Assembly (NCBI GenBank): GCA_049664225.1
Contig: JBATEX010000064.1
Location: 1-64,000, forward strand
Reading direction: 5' to 3'
DNA: 64,000 bases
Source of the DNA: JAUVRX01 sp049664225
Lineage (GTDB): Bacteria > Acidobacteriota > Thermoanaerobaculia > Multivoradales > JAHEKO01
Below the pieces are notes generated by a model. The model worked only from the letters and a program-made list of their open reading frames with translations. It did no database searches and was not told the origin of the DNA. Shown here in pieces: positions 1 through 7,429 of this stretch. The translations under genes and the position numbers were made by a program. How positions within the stretch are numbered: position 1 is the first letter of the stretch; each line of letters opens with the position of its first letter.

Positions 1-911
1 ATTGCTCGGCGCTCCGCTGGCTGGATGGAGACCATGGTAATCGCCACGATAAGAGTAGCAGCACCCAGCCATTGCCAGGGACGAAGCACCGAGCCGTTGA
101 TCAGATAGTCGAGAAAGATAGCGCTCAAAGGTAGGCACAGCTCACAGATGGCCGAGACGCTGGCACGCACCCGGGTGAGGCCGAAGTAGAAGAGGAAGAT
201 GGCGCCGCTGCCGGTGGTCAGGCCGATGGTGAGGATCAGTAGCCAGTTCCACCGGGTCACCTCGCCGAAAGGCAGACCATGGCCCGAGACAACCAGATAG
301 AGCAGGGCGAAAAGGGTCGTGAGGCCATAGCGACCAAAGGTCGCCTGGCGGAAATCCAAGACCTTCAGGATCCGCTTTCCAAGCACGGTAGCGGTTCCGA
401 AAGCGGCGGCTGCGGTGGCCGCCCAGGCAGCGGCGACGGCTGTCGTGGTGCCACCGCTCAGGTCCGGTAACCGGGCGCCGAAGGTCAATAGATAGGCACC
501 CAGCAGGGCAATCCCCGCCCAGCCTACGAACCGGGCTGTCAGGGGCTCCTTGAGCAGGATGGCCGCCAAAACGATAGCGAAGATGGGCTGCAGCTTTTGC
601 AGCAAGACCACCACGCTGACCTGACTGAAGTTCACCATGAACAGCGCCTTGACGATGGCAAAGGTGCCCAGCACTCCTCCGGCGAGGGCTACCAGCCCGA
701 GGAAGATCCAGTCGATCGTCGACAGAGAGGCCAGTGCCCGATAGCTACGGTAGAGCACTGGCTGCATGAAAAGAAACGGCACTGCGTGGAGGAGGAACAC
801 CACGAAGGGCACGCTCAGGTTGAACAGTCGGGGAGTCAGGACCACGCCGTCTAGGCCCCACAGGGTGGCGGCGACGCAGATTGCCAGGGCTCCTTTGTAG
901 GTCGATCGCAT
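1..911 (-). CDS. EamA/DMT-family membrane transporter, 3' end off the window
   Basis: The reverse strand reads without a stop from an ATG at 911 to the window edge, giving 303 residues. The protein is almost entirely hydrophobic helices with short loops and two similar halves (roughly residues 5-135 and 150-290), the layout of the 10-TM drug/metabolite transporter superfamily with two EamA repeats. It would export or import a small metabolite across the inner membrane; the substrate cannot be told. It starts with M-R-S-T-Y-K-G and the first helix contains the typical A-A-T-L-W-G-L-D-G-V stretch. It is divergent from the Ppx-like gene. Only a few C-terminal residues are probably missing, since the last visible helix ends in S-I-Q-P-A-E-R-R. 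An extended -10 motif lies 11 nt before the start codon. Confidence 0.85.
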   Translation of the reverse strand, partial: MRSTYKGALAICVAATLWGLDGVVLTPRLFNLSVPFVVFLLHAVPFLFMQPVLYRSYRALASLSTIDWIFLGLVALAGGVLGTFAIVKALFMVNFSQVSVVVLLQKLQPIFAIVLAAILLKEPLTARFVGWAGIALLGAYLLTFGARLPDLSGGTTTAVAAAWAATAAAAFGTATVLGKRILKVLDFRQATFGRYGLTTLFALLYLVVSGHGLPFGEVTRWNWLLILTIGLTTGSGAIFLFYFGLTRVRASVSAICELCLPLSAIFLDYLINGSVLRPWQWLGAATLIVAITMVSIQPAERRA

Positions 912-922
912 GAGGCGGCGCG

Positions 923-931
923 ATGCTAGCA
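923..931 (-). promoter_or_regulatory. Extended -10 promoter element for the EamA gene
   Basis: Read on the minus strand this is TGCTAGCAT, a TGn extension plus TAGCAT (4 of 6 matches to TATAAT). It ends 11 nt before the ATG, so the transcript would have a leader of only about 4-5 nt. The same nonamer precedes argF and moaC, which supports a real promoter. No good -35 is seen. Confidence 0.5.
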
Positions 932-1144
932 CTCTTCAGGTGGACCGGAGCAAAGAGAAATCGTCGCCGGGGCTGGAGAGAGGTCAATGTGAAGTCCCTG
1001 GTCGAGCTGGCAAACACCCAGGTGGTATCTCCCCGAGTCTTGTTGCTTCGAGAAGGAGAGCGCCAGGGTGGAGATCCGGTGAAGCCGAGTGACACGATCC
1101 GAAGGGGGGTCGCCCACGCGCCGCGAAAGGGATATAAAGACGAC

Positions 1145-2140
1145 ATGCAACGCCGCGGGATCGTTGATCTGGGCTCCAACACCGCCAGGCTGGTGGACTA
1201 CCTTGTGGAGCCCGGCCAGTGGTACCGTCTGGTTCACCAGATTCGTCAGCCGGTGCGACTCGGAGAGGGACTGGGCCGGGACGGCCTGATCTCGAAGGCA
1301 GCCATGCGGCGAGCCGAGAAGGCGCTCGAGCTCTTTGGCCAATATGCGACCAGCACCAAGCTCGACTGGCTCGAGGTTCTCGGCACGAGTGCCTTGAGGG
1401 ATGCCGCAAATCGTGACGAGTTTCTCAGCCGGGTCTCGTGTCTGGGGCTCCATATCGAGGTGCTCTCCGGGATATGGATTTCGGGTCATCGGCTTCGCGA
1501 AGGGGCGCTCTTCCAGGGCTTCATCGAAGAGCCTCATTTGATTCCCGACATCAGATCCTTCAGCGTGCAGAATGTCCTGAGCCACTACGCTCAACCCAAA
1601 GAGCACGTCGATCAGGTGCGCAGGTTGGCGGGCCAGGTGTTCGAGGGTTTGAGACCTCTGCACCGGTACGGTGAGAGAGAAAAGCAGCTGTTGGACGCCG
1701 CCGCCGTGCTTCAGGACGTTGGTCTGGCTGTCAACTACTATCGTCACGACCGCCACGGAGGCGACCTGGTGGCTTCGGCGCCGCTGAACGGATTTACCCA
1801 TCGAGAACAGGTCCTACTGGCCCTTCTGGTCCGCTTTCACCTGAGAGGCAAGCCGAGGCTGGGTGCCTATCGTCGGCTCTGCCAACCAGACGACGAGAAG
1901 CTCCTCACCAGACTGGCTGCCTGCCTTCGGCTGGCCGACCATCTGGACCGGTCTCGCTCGCAGACAGTCGAGGATCTCAGCGTCGATATCGGGGAGCAGG
2001 AGGTTCGAGTCGACGCCTACTCTTGTCGCGATCCTCGCATCGAGCTGGATGGCATCGAGGCCCACGAGTCGATTTTCGAAAGCGGCTTTTGCAGACGCCT
2101 GACTGTCAGGGGGGTGGTCGGATCGACATCACCTGAATAA
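1145..2140 (+). CDS. Ppx/GppA-family protein lacking the central catalytic region
   Basis: 331 residues, against about 500 for full exopolyphosphatase/pppGpp phosphatases. The N-terminus keeps the first phosphate loop (VDLGSN, residues 7-12) and family sequence up to IEVLSG (104-109). The next residues, SGHRLREG (113-120), normally lie about 170 residues further on. The second glycine-rich phosphate loop and the catalytic acid are therefore absent. The C-terminal HD-like domain follows (KEHV 152-155), but its HD pair is Q190-D191. The reading frame stays open across the junction (about 1469-1481). I chose the ATG at 1145 because MQRRGIVDLGSN matches family N-termini; an in-frame extension to 923 has no family similarity. 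TATAAA at 1133-1138 sits 6 nt before this ATG. It is probably inactive as a phosphatase, and may be a decayed gene, a regulatory remnant or an assembly error. Confidence 0.75.
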   Translation: MQRRGIVDLGSNTARLVDYLVEPGQWYRLVHQIRQPVRLGEGLGRDGLISKAAMRRAEKALELFGQYATSTKLDWLEVLGTSALRDAANRDEFLSRVSCLGLHIEVLSGIWISGHRLREGALFQGFIEEPHLIPDIRSFSVQNVLSHYAQPKEHVDQVRRLAGQVFEGLRPLHRYGEREKQLLDAAAVLQDVGLAVNYYRHDRHGGDLVASAPLNGFTHREQVLLALLVRFHLRGKPRLGAYRRLCQPDDEKLLTRLAACLRLADHLDRSRSQTVEDLSVDIGEQEVRVDAYSCRDPRIELDGIEAHESIFESGFCRRLTVRGVVGSTSPE

Positions 2141-2291
2141 GCGGAATCTGTCGCAGAAATGCCACAACGCTGCCGCACCCTTGAAAGGAGATGAACCTAC
2201 ACTCCCATGGTTGACGCCTACGGCCGATGGGTCGGGCGGCTTTTGTTTGAGCGAAATCTGTCTCTGGGACACTCAAAGAGGAGTACGAGCG

Positions 2292-3467
2292 ATGTTCAAG
2301 CGTTTTCGGCTCGTCTTGCTGTTGACATGTGTTGCGTTGGTCGGCTTGGTGTCCACAGCCAACGCCGGAATCAAGGTCTACGAGGACGGCGACAAGTTCA
2401 TCGAGATCGGTGGACGCATGCAGATTCAGTATCTCTATCTCGACCCGAGTGGCGAGGATTCCGAAGATACGATCTTCTTTCGGCGTCTGCGTCCCTATAT
2501 CGCCGGCTCCGTGACCAAGAACTGGAACGGCAAGATCCAGTTCGACTTCGGAAAGTCTCTCGATGCCGACGAGATCCAGGTCAAGGACGCCTACATGCAG
2601 TACACCGGCTGGAAGAATCACAAGATCTTCATCGGCAACTCGAAGACGGTGTTCTCGCGAGAGTTCCTGACCTCTTCGAAGCGACAGCAGACCGTCGAGC
2701 GGTGGTTTGTCGGCCAGCACAACTTCGGCAGCCCCGATCGGATGCTGGGTTTCCGCATCGATGGCAATACCAGTAGCAAGAAATTCGAGTACAAGTTCAA
2801 CATCGGTGGAGAGAGCTTCGATCCCGACAATAGGCGAATGGACTTCGACACTCCCGTCAACGATGCAGGAGACTTCACTTTGGGGTGGGTCGGTGCCGGG
2901 CGAGTGACCTACTATCCCAGAGAGCCGATCAAGCGAGACCAGGGTGACTTCAAGCGAGGCTTGTTCAACTATGCTGTCGAGGCCGCGGCGTTCTATTGGA
3001 CCAGCAACGACAACAATCTCCAGTACACCGACGAGGTTGACGGCGTCCTGCTCTGCAACAACGAGAAGAAATGCGATTTGGATGACGCCACTGGATGGGA
3101 GTTGAGCGGTGGTATTCGGGGCCACGGATTGTCGGTCGATCTCGAGTACAACGAGGTCGCAGGTAGCATGATCGCCGACAATGTCAACAGCGGCATGTAC
3201 GTCAACGGTGAGACCACCATCAAGAAATGGCAACTCGAAGGTGGCTACATGTTGGCTAATATTCCCCTGGAGTTCGTCTACAAGCGCGACAGCATGGACA
3301 CCGACGGCTACGAGAGAAAGTGGTACGCCAACGATATTGGCATCAACTACTTCTTCAACCAGCACAAGGCCAAGGCTCAGTTCCTCTACCGCATCGAGTC
3401 GAACGTCAACGGTGTCGACGGCGACGACCGCAACCAGTTCGTCATGCAGTGGCAGTTCGTCTTCTAG
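2292..3467 (+). CDS. OprP/OprO-type phosphate-selective porin
   Basis: 391 residues. A signal peptide (MFKRFR then a hydrophobic core, cleavage after ANA at 23-25) is followed by alternating beta-strand sequence and a C-terminus ending in aromatic Phe (QFVMQWQFVF), as expected for an outer-membrane beta-barrel. The early GGRMQIQY and FRRLRPYIAG segments are typical of the porin O/P family. It would form an anion channel in the outer membrane; phosphate preference is inferred from the family and from the Ppx-like gene upstream and PhoR/PhoB-type genes downstream. The start is the ATG with AGAGGAG about 9 nt upstream; longer in-frame extension upstream lacks a signal peptide. No Pho box could be recognised upstream. 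Confidence 0.8.
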   Translation: MFKRFRLVLLLTCVALVGLVSTANAGIKVYEDGDKFIEIGGRMQIQYLYLDPSGEDSEDTIFFRRLRPYIAGSVTKNWNGKIQFDFGKSLDADEIQVKDAYMQYTGWKNHKIFIGNSKTVFSREFLTSSKRQQTVERWFVGQHNFGSPDRMLGFRIDGNTSSKKFEYKFNIGGESFDPDNRRMDFDTPVNDAGDFTLGWVGAGRVTYYPREPIKRDQGDFKRGLFNYAVEAAAFYWTSNDNNLQYTDEVDGVLLCNNEKKCDLDDATGWELSGGIRGHGLSVDLEYNEVAGSMIADNVNSGMYVNGETTIKKWQLEGGYMLANIPLEFVYKRDSMDTDGYERKWYANDIGINYFFNQHKAKAQFLYRIESNVNGVDGDDRNQFVMQWQFVF

Positions 3468-3506
3468 CGCCGACCCACAAACTCACTTGGCGAGCGGACT
3501 TCTCGA

Positions 3507-4532
3507 ATGAGCAGAACAAGACAGAACGTTCTTGCCTGGATGGTTGGGATCGGGCTCCTGCTTGGGCTCTCGGCTGGTGCCGTTGGCGAGGAGACGAGCC
3601 CGTCGGATGCGCCCTTGGATCCGGTTGTGTCGGAGGTCGTAGAGATGCTGAACGCGGGGGTCTCAGACAGCTTGATCATGCAGTGGCTGGACTCGACCGA
3701 TCGTCGGCCGACCGACGTCGGTAGCCAAGGGCTGATCGCGTTGACCGAGGCCGGGGCCTCCGAGCAGCTGACGACCACGCTGTTGAGTCTCGTGGAGGAG
3801 CAGCGCCCTGAGGTCCCAACTGACGGCCCCGGAGTACCGGCAGAGCCGGCTGCTGTTGCACCAGCCAATCCAGCGGTACAGAAAGTCACACCCGATGAGC
3901 CGGCAGATGGTTCCGTGGAAGCCACATTTCGACTCAGCGCCAAGCGGGTGTGGGTCGACGAAGACGAGCCCGACTCGCCGCGCGAGTCACGTTGGAACGT
4001 CTTTCTCTACTTGGATGGTGCGTTGGTGGCTTGGACGAGACCCGACAACAAGGGAGAGCCTGTCGAAGCTCGTCGCGTCCTTCCTGCAGGCAGCCGCGAG
4101 ATGCGCGTCGTATTGCAGCACAACGAGGAGCTACGAAGGGGCTGGAGCTACGAGTCGCTGTCGGTGCCGACCCTTGTCGCGTTCGAGGCGCGGCCCGGCG
4201 ATCCCATCGAGATCGAGGTCGATATGAAGCGCATCTGGGGCCTCTGGCGAGATCGAAAGGACGGCGGGCCGATGTCGTATGTCGTCCGACAAGGTGCCGA
4301 TGTACTCACCGAGCAGAGTGGGACAGGTGGCAATCCCGACCGTTGGCACCGTGTCTGTGAGGACGTGGAGGCCAACTTTTCCGAGGCTCAGGGAGTGCCG
4401 AGCGCCTTCCGAAGCGCGATGAGCAACTGTGTCCGCTGGGCAGACCTTTGGAATAGCACCGGGAAGTCCACTTCCCGACCTGAGATCCTGAAGGAGCTGG
4501 CGGAGCACGACTTCGAACCGCCGGTTCGCTAG
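3507..4532 (+). CDS. Secreted protein of unknown function
   Basis: 341 residues, family not recognised. It has a signal peptide (MSRTRQ, then a hydrophobic core, likely cleavage around residues 24-28), a short helical N-terminal domain (about 30-85), a Pro/Ala/Glu-rich linker (about 88-130), and a C-terminal domain starting with ATFRLSAKRVWVDED that looks like beta-sandwich sequence. Two cysteines (in HRVCEDV and SNCVRWAD) could form a disulfide. It follows the porin by 39 nt on the same strand and is probably co-transcribed, so a periplasmic or cell-surface role linked to the porin is possible. It is convergent with the phoR-like gene, only 20 nt away. Confidence 0.7.
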   Translation: MSRTRQNVLAWMVGIGLLLGLSAGAVGEETSPSDAPLDPVVSEVVEMLNAGVSDSLIMQWLDSTDRRPTDVGSQGLIALTEAGASEQLTTTLLSLVEEQRPEVPTDGPGVPAEPAAVAPANPAVQKVTPDEPADGSVEATFRLSAKRVWVDEDEPDSPRESRWNVFLYLDGALVAWTRPDNKGEPVEARRVLPAGSREMRVVLQHNEELRRGWSYESLSVPTLVAFEARPGDPIEIEVDMKRIWGLWRDRKDGGPMSYVVRQGADVLTEQSGTGGNPDRWHRVCEDVEANFSEAQGVPSAFRSAMSNCVRWADLWNSTGKSTSRPEILKELAEHDFEPPVR

Positions 4533-4552
4533 CCAGGGATTGCGGCTGCCCC

Positions 4553-6313
4553 TCAGGAGGGACAGGTCGGCAGGTGGACCCGAAAGCTAGACCCTTCGCC
4601 TAAATGGCTTTCGACTTCGACGTAGCCACCATGTAGTTGCGCTACGTGCTTGACGATGGCCAGTCCCAGGCCGGTTCCACCCTCGTCTCGACTCCTGCCC
4701 TTGTCGACTCTGTAGAACCGTTCGAAGACCCGATCGATGGAGATGGCGGGAATGCCGATTCCCGTGTCGTCGACCTGCAAGACGACCTCGCCGGTGCTCG
4801 GGCTCAGCTCGACCGCGACTCGACCCCCTTTACGGTTGTACTTGATGGCATTCTCCAGGAGATTGATGAACAGCCGTTGCAGCGCCTCCGGATCACCGGT
4901 CTGGCGGGGGAGCGGTTCGACGTTCACCTCTAGATCGATCTGCCGATCGCTGATCTTGGGCGCTAGGGTCTCGAGACAGTCGTCGAGGATCCATTTCAGA
5001 TCGACTGGCTGGGGCTCGAGCTGCCCCTCGAGGTTCTCCAGGCGCGAGAGGGTCAGCAAGTCTTCGAGCAGCGTCTGGAGCCTGGAGCACTGCTGAAGGA
5101 TCCGACCGAGGAACCGGCGGGAGGCCTCGGGCTCTTCCATCGCGCCGTCCCTCAGGGTTTCCGTATATCCGCGAATGGCCGAAAGCGGCGTCTTGAGCTC
5201 ATGCGAGATGTTGGCTATGAAGTCCCGCCGCACCTGAGTCAAGCGGATCAAATCGGTAATGTCCCGGGCCACGACGACCGCACCGAGGCCTTCGCCGAGA
5301 GGAGTGCTGGCCAGCGCGACATGTCGGTAAGTTGGACCCTGCAACTGAATCTCGGCTGTGCTGCCGATTTCGTTCACCAGCGTCGAGACGATAAGATCCT
5401 CCAGCCGGGTTTGACGCGTCAGCTCCAACGGCGACCGCCCGAGCGTTTCGCCGCGGACATCGAAGATCTCGTTGAAGGCGCTGTTAGCGAGCCACACCAA
5501 CCCGTCGGAGTCGGTCACCAGCACTCCCTCCCTCATGCTGGAAACTGCGGCTCTGAGATGACCTCGCTCGGTTTCCAACTCCTCGATCCGAGTCCCGGCC
5601 TGATCGGCGACTCGATTCAGAAATCGACCGATGCGCGCCAGCTCCGGATCGGCCGGCAACGCCACGCGGTGGCTGAAGTCTCCCGCTTCGAGCGTCTCGG
5701 CTCCGGCGACCAGTTTCGGCAGGGCTTTCGAGACCCGCCATTCAAGCCACCACAGGAGTCCGCTCATCGCCAAAAGGGCGGCGAGAGACGCAGCGATCAG
5801 GACCCAACCGAGACTCCGGCGCAGGGCCTGAAGGCCAGCCAGCGGCTGCGCCAGCCGTAGCACGTACCTGCCCCCTTCTGCCGCCACGACCTGAGCTGCA
5901 TAGACATAGTGGAGACCTGTCGTGGCGCTGCGCCGGATCGAGGAGCCCTGACCACTTTCGAGGGCTGTTCTGATTTCAGGTCGTCCAGCATGGTTGTCCA
6001 TCCTCCCTACCTGCTCCCAGGTGCGCGAGCTGTCCGCGATGACGATCCCGTCCTCCCGAATAACAGTGAGGCGGACGTGGGTGCCGCCCGTGAGCTCGTG
6101 AGCGAGATCTTGAAGGTCGTGAGAACCCAGCGACAGCTGGTCGGCCAGGGAGTCGGCTACGATCGGGAGCGCGCTGAGAAGCTGTCGAGCCGCGCTCTGT
6201 TGTAGGAGACTGCTCAGCAGGATCCAGAGGATCCCGGTGGAGACCAGGAGGGCCGCGAAGGCCGGCAAGGCGAGGGCGAGGCGAAGCCGGTTGGAGAAGA
6301 ACGAGCGCCACAT
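4553..6313 (-). CDS. phoR: PhoR-type sensor histidine kinase
   Basis: 586 residues. TM helices at about 10-36 and 168-190 enclose a periplasmic sensor of about 130 residues. HAMP follows (190-243), then a PAS domain (about 250-355), HisKA with the phosphoacceptor His371 in NISHELKTPLSAI, and an HATPase domain with N box NLLENAIKY (484-492), G1 DDTGIGIP (515-522) and G2 GGTGLGLAI (545-553). The order TM-sensor-TM-HAMP-PAS-HisKA-HATPase matches PhoR/WalK-type kinases. It starts 6 nt after the PhoB-like regulator's stop, so the two form an operon. Phosphate sensing is inferred from similarity to PhoR and from the nearby OprP and Ppx relatives; no pst/phoU genes are present to confirm it. Confidence 0.8.
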   Translation of the reverse strand: MWRSFFSNRLRLALALPAFAALLVSTGILWILLSSLLQQSAARQLLSALPIVADSLADQLSLGSHDLQDLAHELTGGTHVRLTVIREDGIVIADSSRTWEQVGRMDNHAGRPEIRTALESGQGSSIRRSATTGLHYVYAAQVVAAEGGRYVLRLAQPLAGLQALRRSLGWVLIAASLAALLAMSGLLWWLEWRVSKALPKLVAGAETLEAGDFSHRVALPADPELARIGRFLNRVADQAGTRIEELETERGHLRAAVSSMREGVLVTDSDGLVWLANSAFNEIFDVRGETLGRSPLELTRQTRLEDLIVSTLVNEIGSTAEIQLQGPTYRHVALASTPLGEGLGAVVVARDITDLIRLTQVRRDFIANISHELKTPLSAIRGYTETLRDGAMEEPEASRRFLGRILQQCSRLQTLLEDLLTLSRLENLEGQLEPQPVDLKWILDDCLETLAPKISDRQIDLEVNVEPLPRQTGDPEALQRLFINLLENAIKYNRKGGRVAVELSPSTGEVVLQVDDTGIGIPAISIDRVFERFYRVDKGRSRDEGGTGLGLAIVKHVAQLHGGYVEVESHLGEGSSFRVHLPTCPS

Positions 6314-6319
6314 CGAGAC

Positions 6320-7003
6320 TCACTCTCGTAGGCGATAGCCCACACCGACCACTGTTTCGATCCGGTCGGCCTCGGCCCCCAACTTGCGCCGCAGACGTCG
6401 AATGTGGGTGTCGACGGTTCGACTGTCCACTTCCTCGGAGTATCGCCAGACGTCGGTCAGGAGACTCTCGCGGGTCTGCACGCGATTGCGTCGCTCCAGA
6501 AGGATGGCGAGCAGCCGGAACTCGGTGGCGGTCAGTGGAATCTCCTCGCCGTCCAGGAACAATCGGTGATCTGCCACGTCGAGTCGAATCGTGCCGACCT
6601 CCAGCAACTCTTTCGCCTCTTCGACGCTCGTGCCGCGCCGCAGTACGGCTTTGACCCTCAACACGACCTCGCGAGGGCTGAACGGCTTGGTGATGTAGTC
6701 GTCGGCACCGAGCTCGAGACCGACGATGCGATCGACCTCCTCGCTCTTGGCGGTGAGCATGAGGAGCGGGATGTGGCTGGTTCTGGCGTCTCGCTTTAGG
6801 AATCGAGTCAGCTCCAGGCCATCCAGGCCGGGCAACATCAGGTCGAGGATCACCAGATCCGGAGGGTTCTGCCGAATCGCTTCGAGTGCTGTATCGCCAC
6901 GGTAGTCGATGCTGACCTCGTAGCCCTCCTTTGCGAGGTTGTATTCCAGGACCTCGGCAATGGCGGGCTCGTCTTCGACGATGAGAATCCGCTTCTCGGC
7001 CAT
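6320..7003 (-). CDS. phoB: PhoB-type OmpR-family response regulator
   Basis: 227 residues from the ATG at 7003. The receiver domain has the acidic pair (E10, D11), phosphoacceptor Asp54 in DLVILDLMLPG, Thr84 and Lys106 (ITKPF), followed by a C-terminal winged helix (about 130-227) with TATEFRLLAIL and DTHIRRLRRKLG, typical of PhoB/OmpR. It is the first gene of the operon with the kinase. A GTG at 7033 could add 10 residues but MAEKRILIVEDE matches family N-termini. The upstream region carries a regulatory-looking module shared with the ALDH7-type gene near 39.7 kb. Assignment as PhoB rather than another OmpR-family regulator rests on context. Confidence 0.8.
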   Translation of the reverse strand: MAEKRILIVEDEPAIAEVLEYNLAKEGYEVSIDYRGDTALEAIRQNPPDLVILDLMLPGLDGLELTRFLKRDARTSHIPLLMLTAKSEEVDRIVGLELGADDYITKPFSPREVVLRVKAVLRRGTSVEEAKELLEVGTIRLDVADHRLFLDGEEIPLTATEFRLLAILLERRNRVQTRESLLTDVWRYSEEVDSRTVDTHIRRLRRKLGAEADRIETVVGVGYRLRE

Positions 7004-7025
7004 CGGCAGGAGACTAGCACGTGGA

Positions 7026-7234
7026 TTCTCCACAGGAGACGAGGAAAAGCCTGTGGAATAGGCGGTGGAAAACCGGCTGAAGGCGGAGAATGTTGGTCGC
7101 CGGTTCCTGATTGAACAAGAAATTGTGCAGTTCGTGTAAGCGCTTTGTATTCAATGGTTTATGGTCTTCCTCGCGAACTGTTAGGAGAGAGCGCTGAGAG
7201 CTGCGACCCTTTTCCACAGCCGTTGTTGTGGAAA
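7026..7234 (-). promoter_or_regulatory. Shared upstream module, copy 1 (before phoB-like gene)
   Basis: The 426-bp gap between the PhoB-like gene and gcvT has no gene. It holds TTCTCCACAGGAG at 7026-7038, GGAAA and CTGTGGAA near 7043-7058, an AT-rich block at 7123-7148 (TTGTGCA, then TGTAA, then CTTTGT), TTTTCCACAG at 7210-7219 and TGTGGAAA at 7227-7234. The same pieces recur at nearly the same spacing at 39749-39944. The first block lies 22 nt upstream of the regulator's ATG. Several nonamers are one mismatch from a DnaA box (TTATNCACA). Function unknown; the direction is assigned from the position relative to the minus-strand gene in both copies. Confidence 0.55.
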
Positions 7235-7368
7235 CCTGCCCGAAAGCATCTAAGTCATTGACTGTCAGAGAGTTAACGAAAGTGGGGACGAGCCCCGCCG
7301 AGTCTCCTTCGTCTCCCACCCAAGGGTCGCGTCGCGCCAGTCCGAGGCGGCCTCGGCGCCGCACCAGC

Positions 7369-7377
7369 TGGTATAGT
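7369..7377 (+). promoter_or_regulatory. Extended -10 promoter element for gcvT
   Basis: TGGTATAGT: a TGn extension and TATAGT (5 of 6 to consensus), 52 nt before the gcvT ATG. The resulting leader of about 45 nt is too short for a glycine riboswitch, and none is recognisable. Confidence 0.5.
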
Positions 7378-7429
7378 TCCAACGGCCAGAAGTCGATCCT
7401 CCGAATCCCTGTCCAGCGAGTCACAAACC

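Noticed and set aside
923..1144. In-frame 74-codon extension upstream of the Ppx-like start.
   Set aside because: Basic, low-complexity sequence unlike any Ppx N-terminus; the -10-like TATAAA lies inside it, just before the chosen ATG.
2106..3365. Long open frame (419 codons) antisense to the porin gene.
   Set aside because: GC-rich codon choice keeps the opposite frame open; no start signal, no family resemblance, and the sense strand has a clear porin.
7235..7429. Glycine riboswitch upstream of gcvT.
   Set aside because: No glycine-aptamer core could be recognised, and the predicted transcript leader is only about 45 nt.
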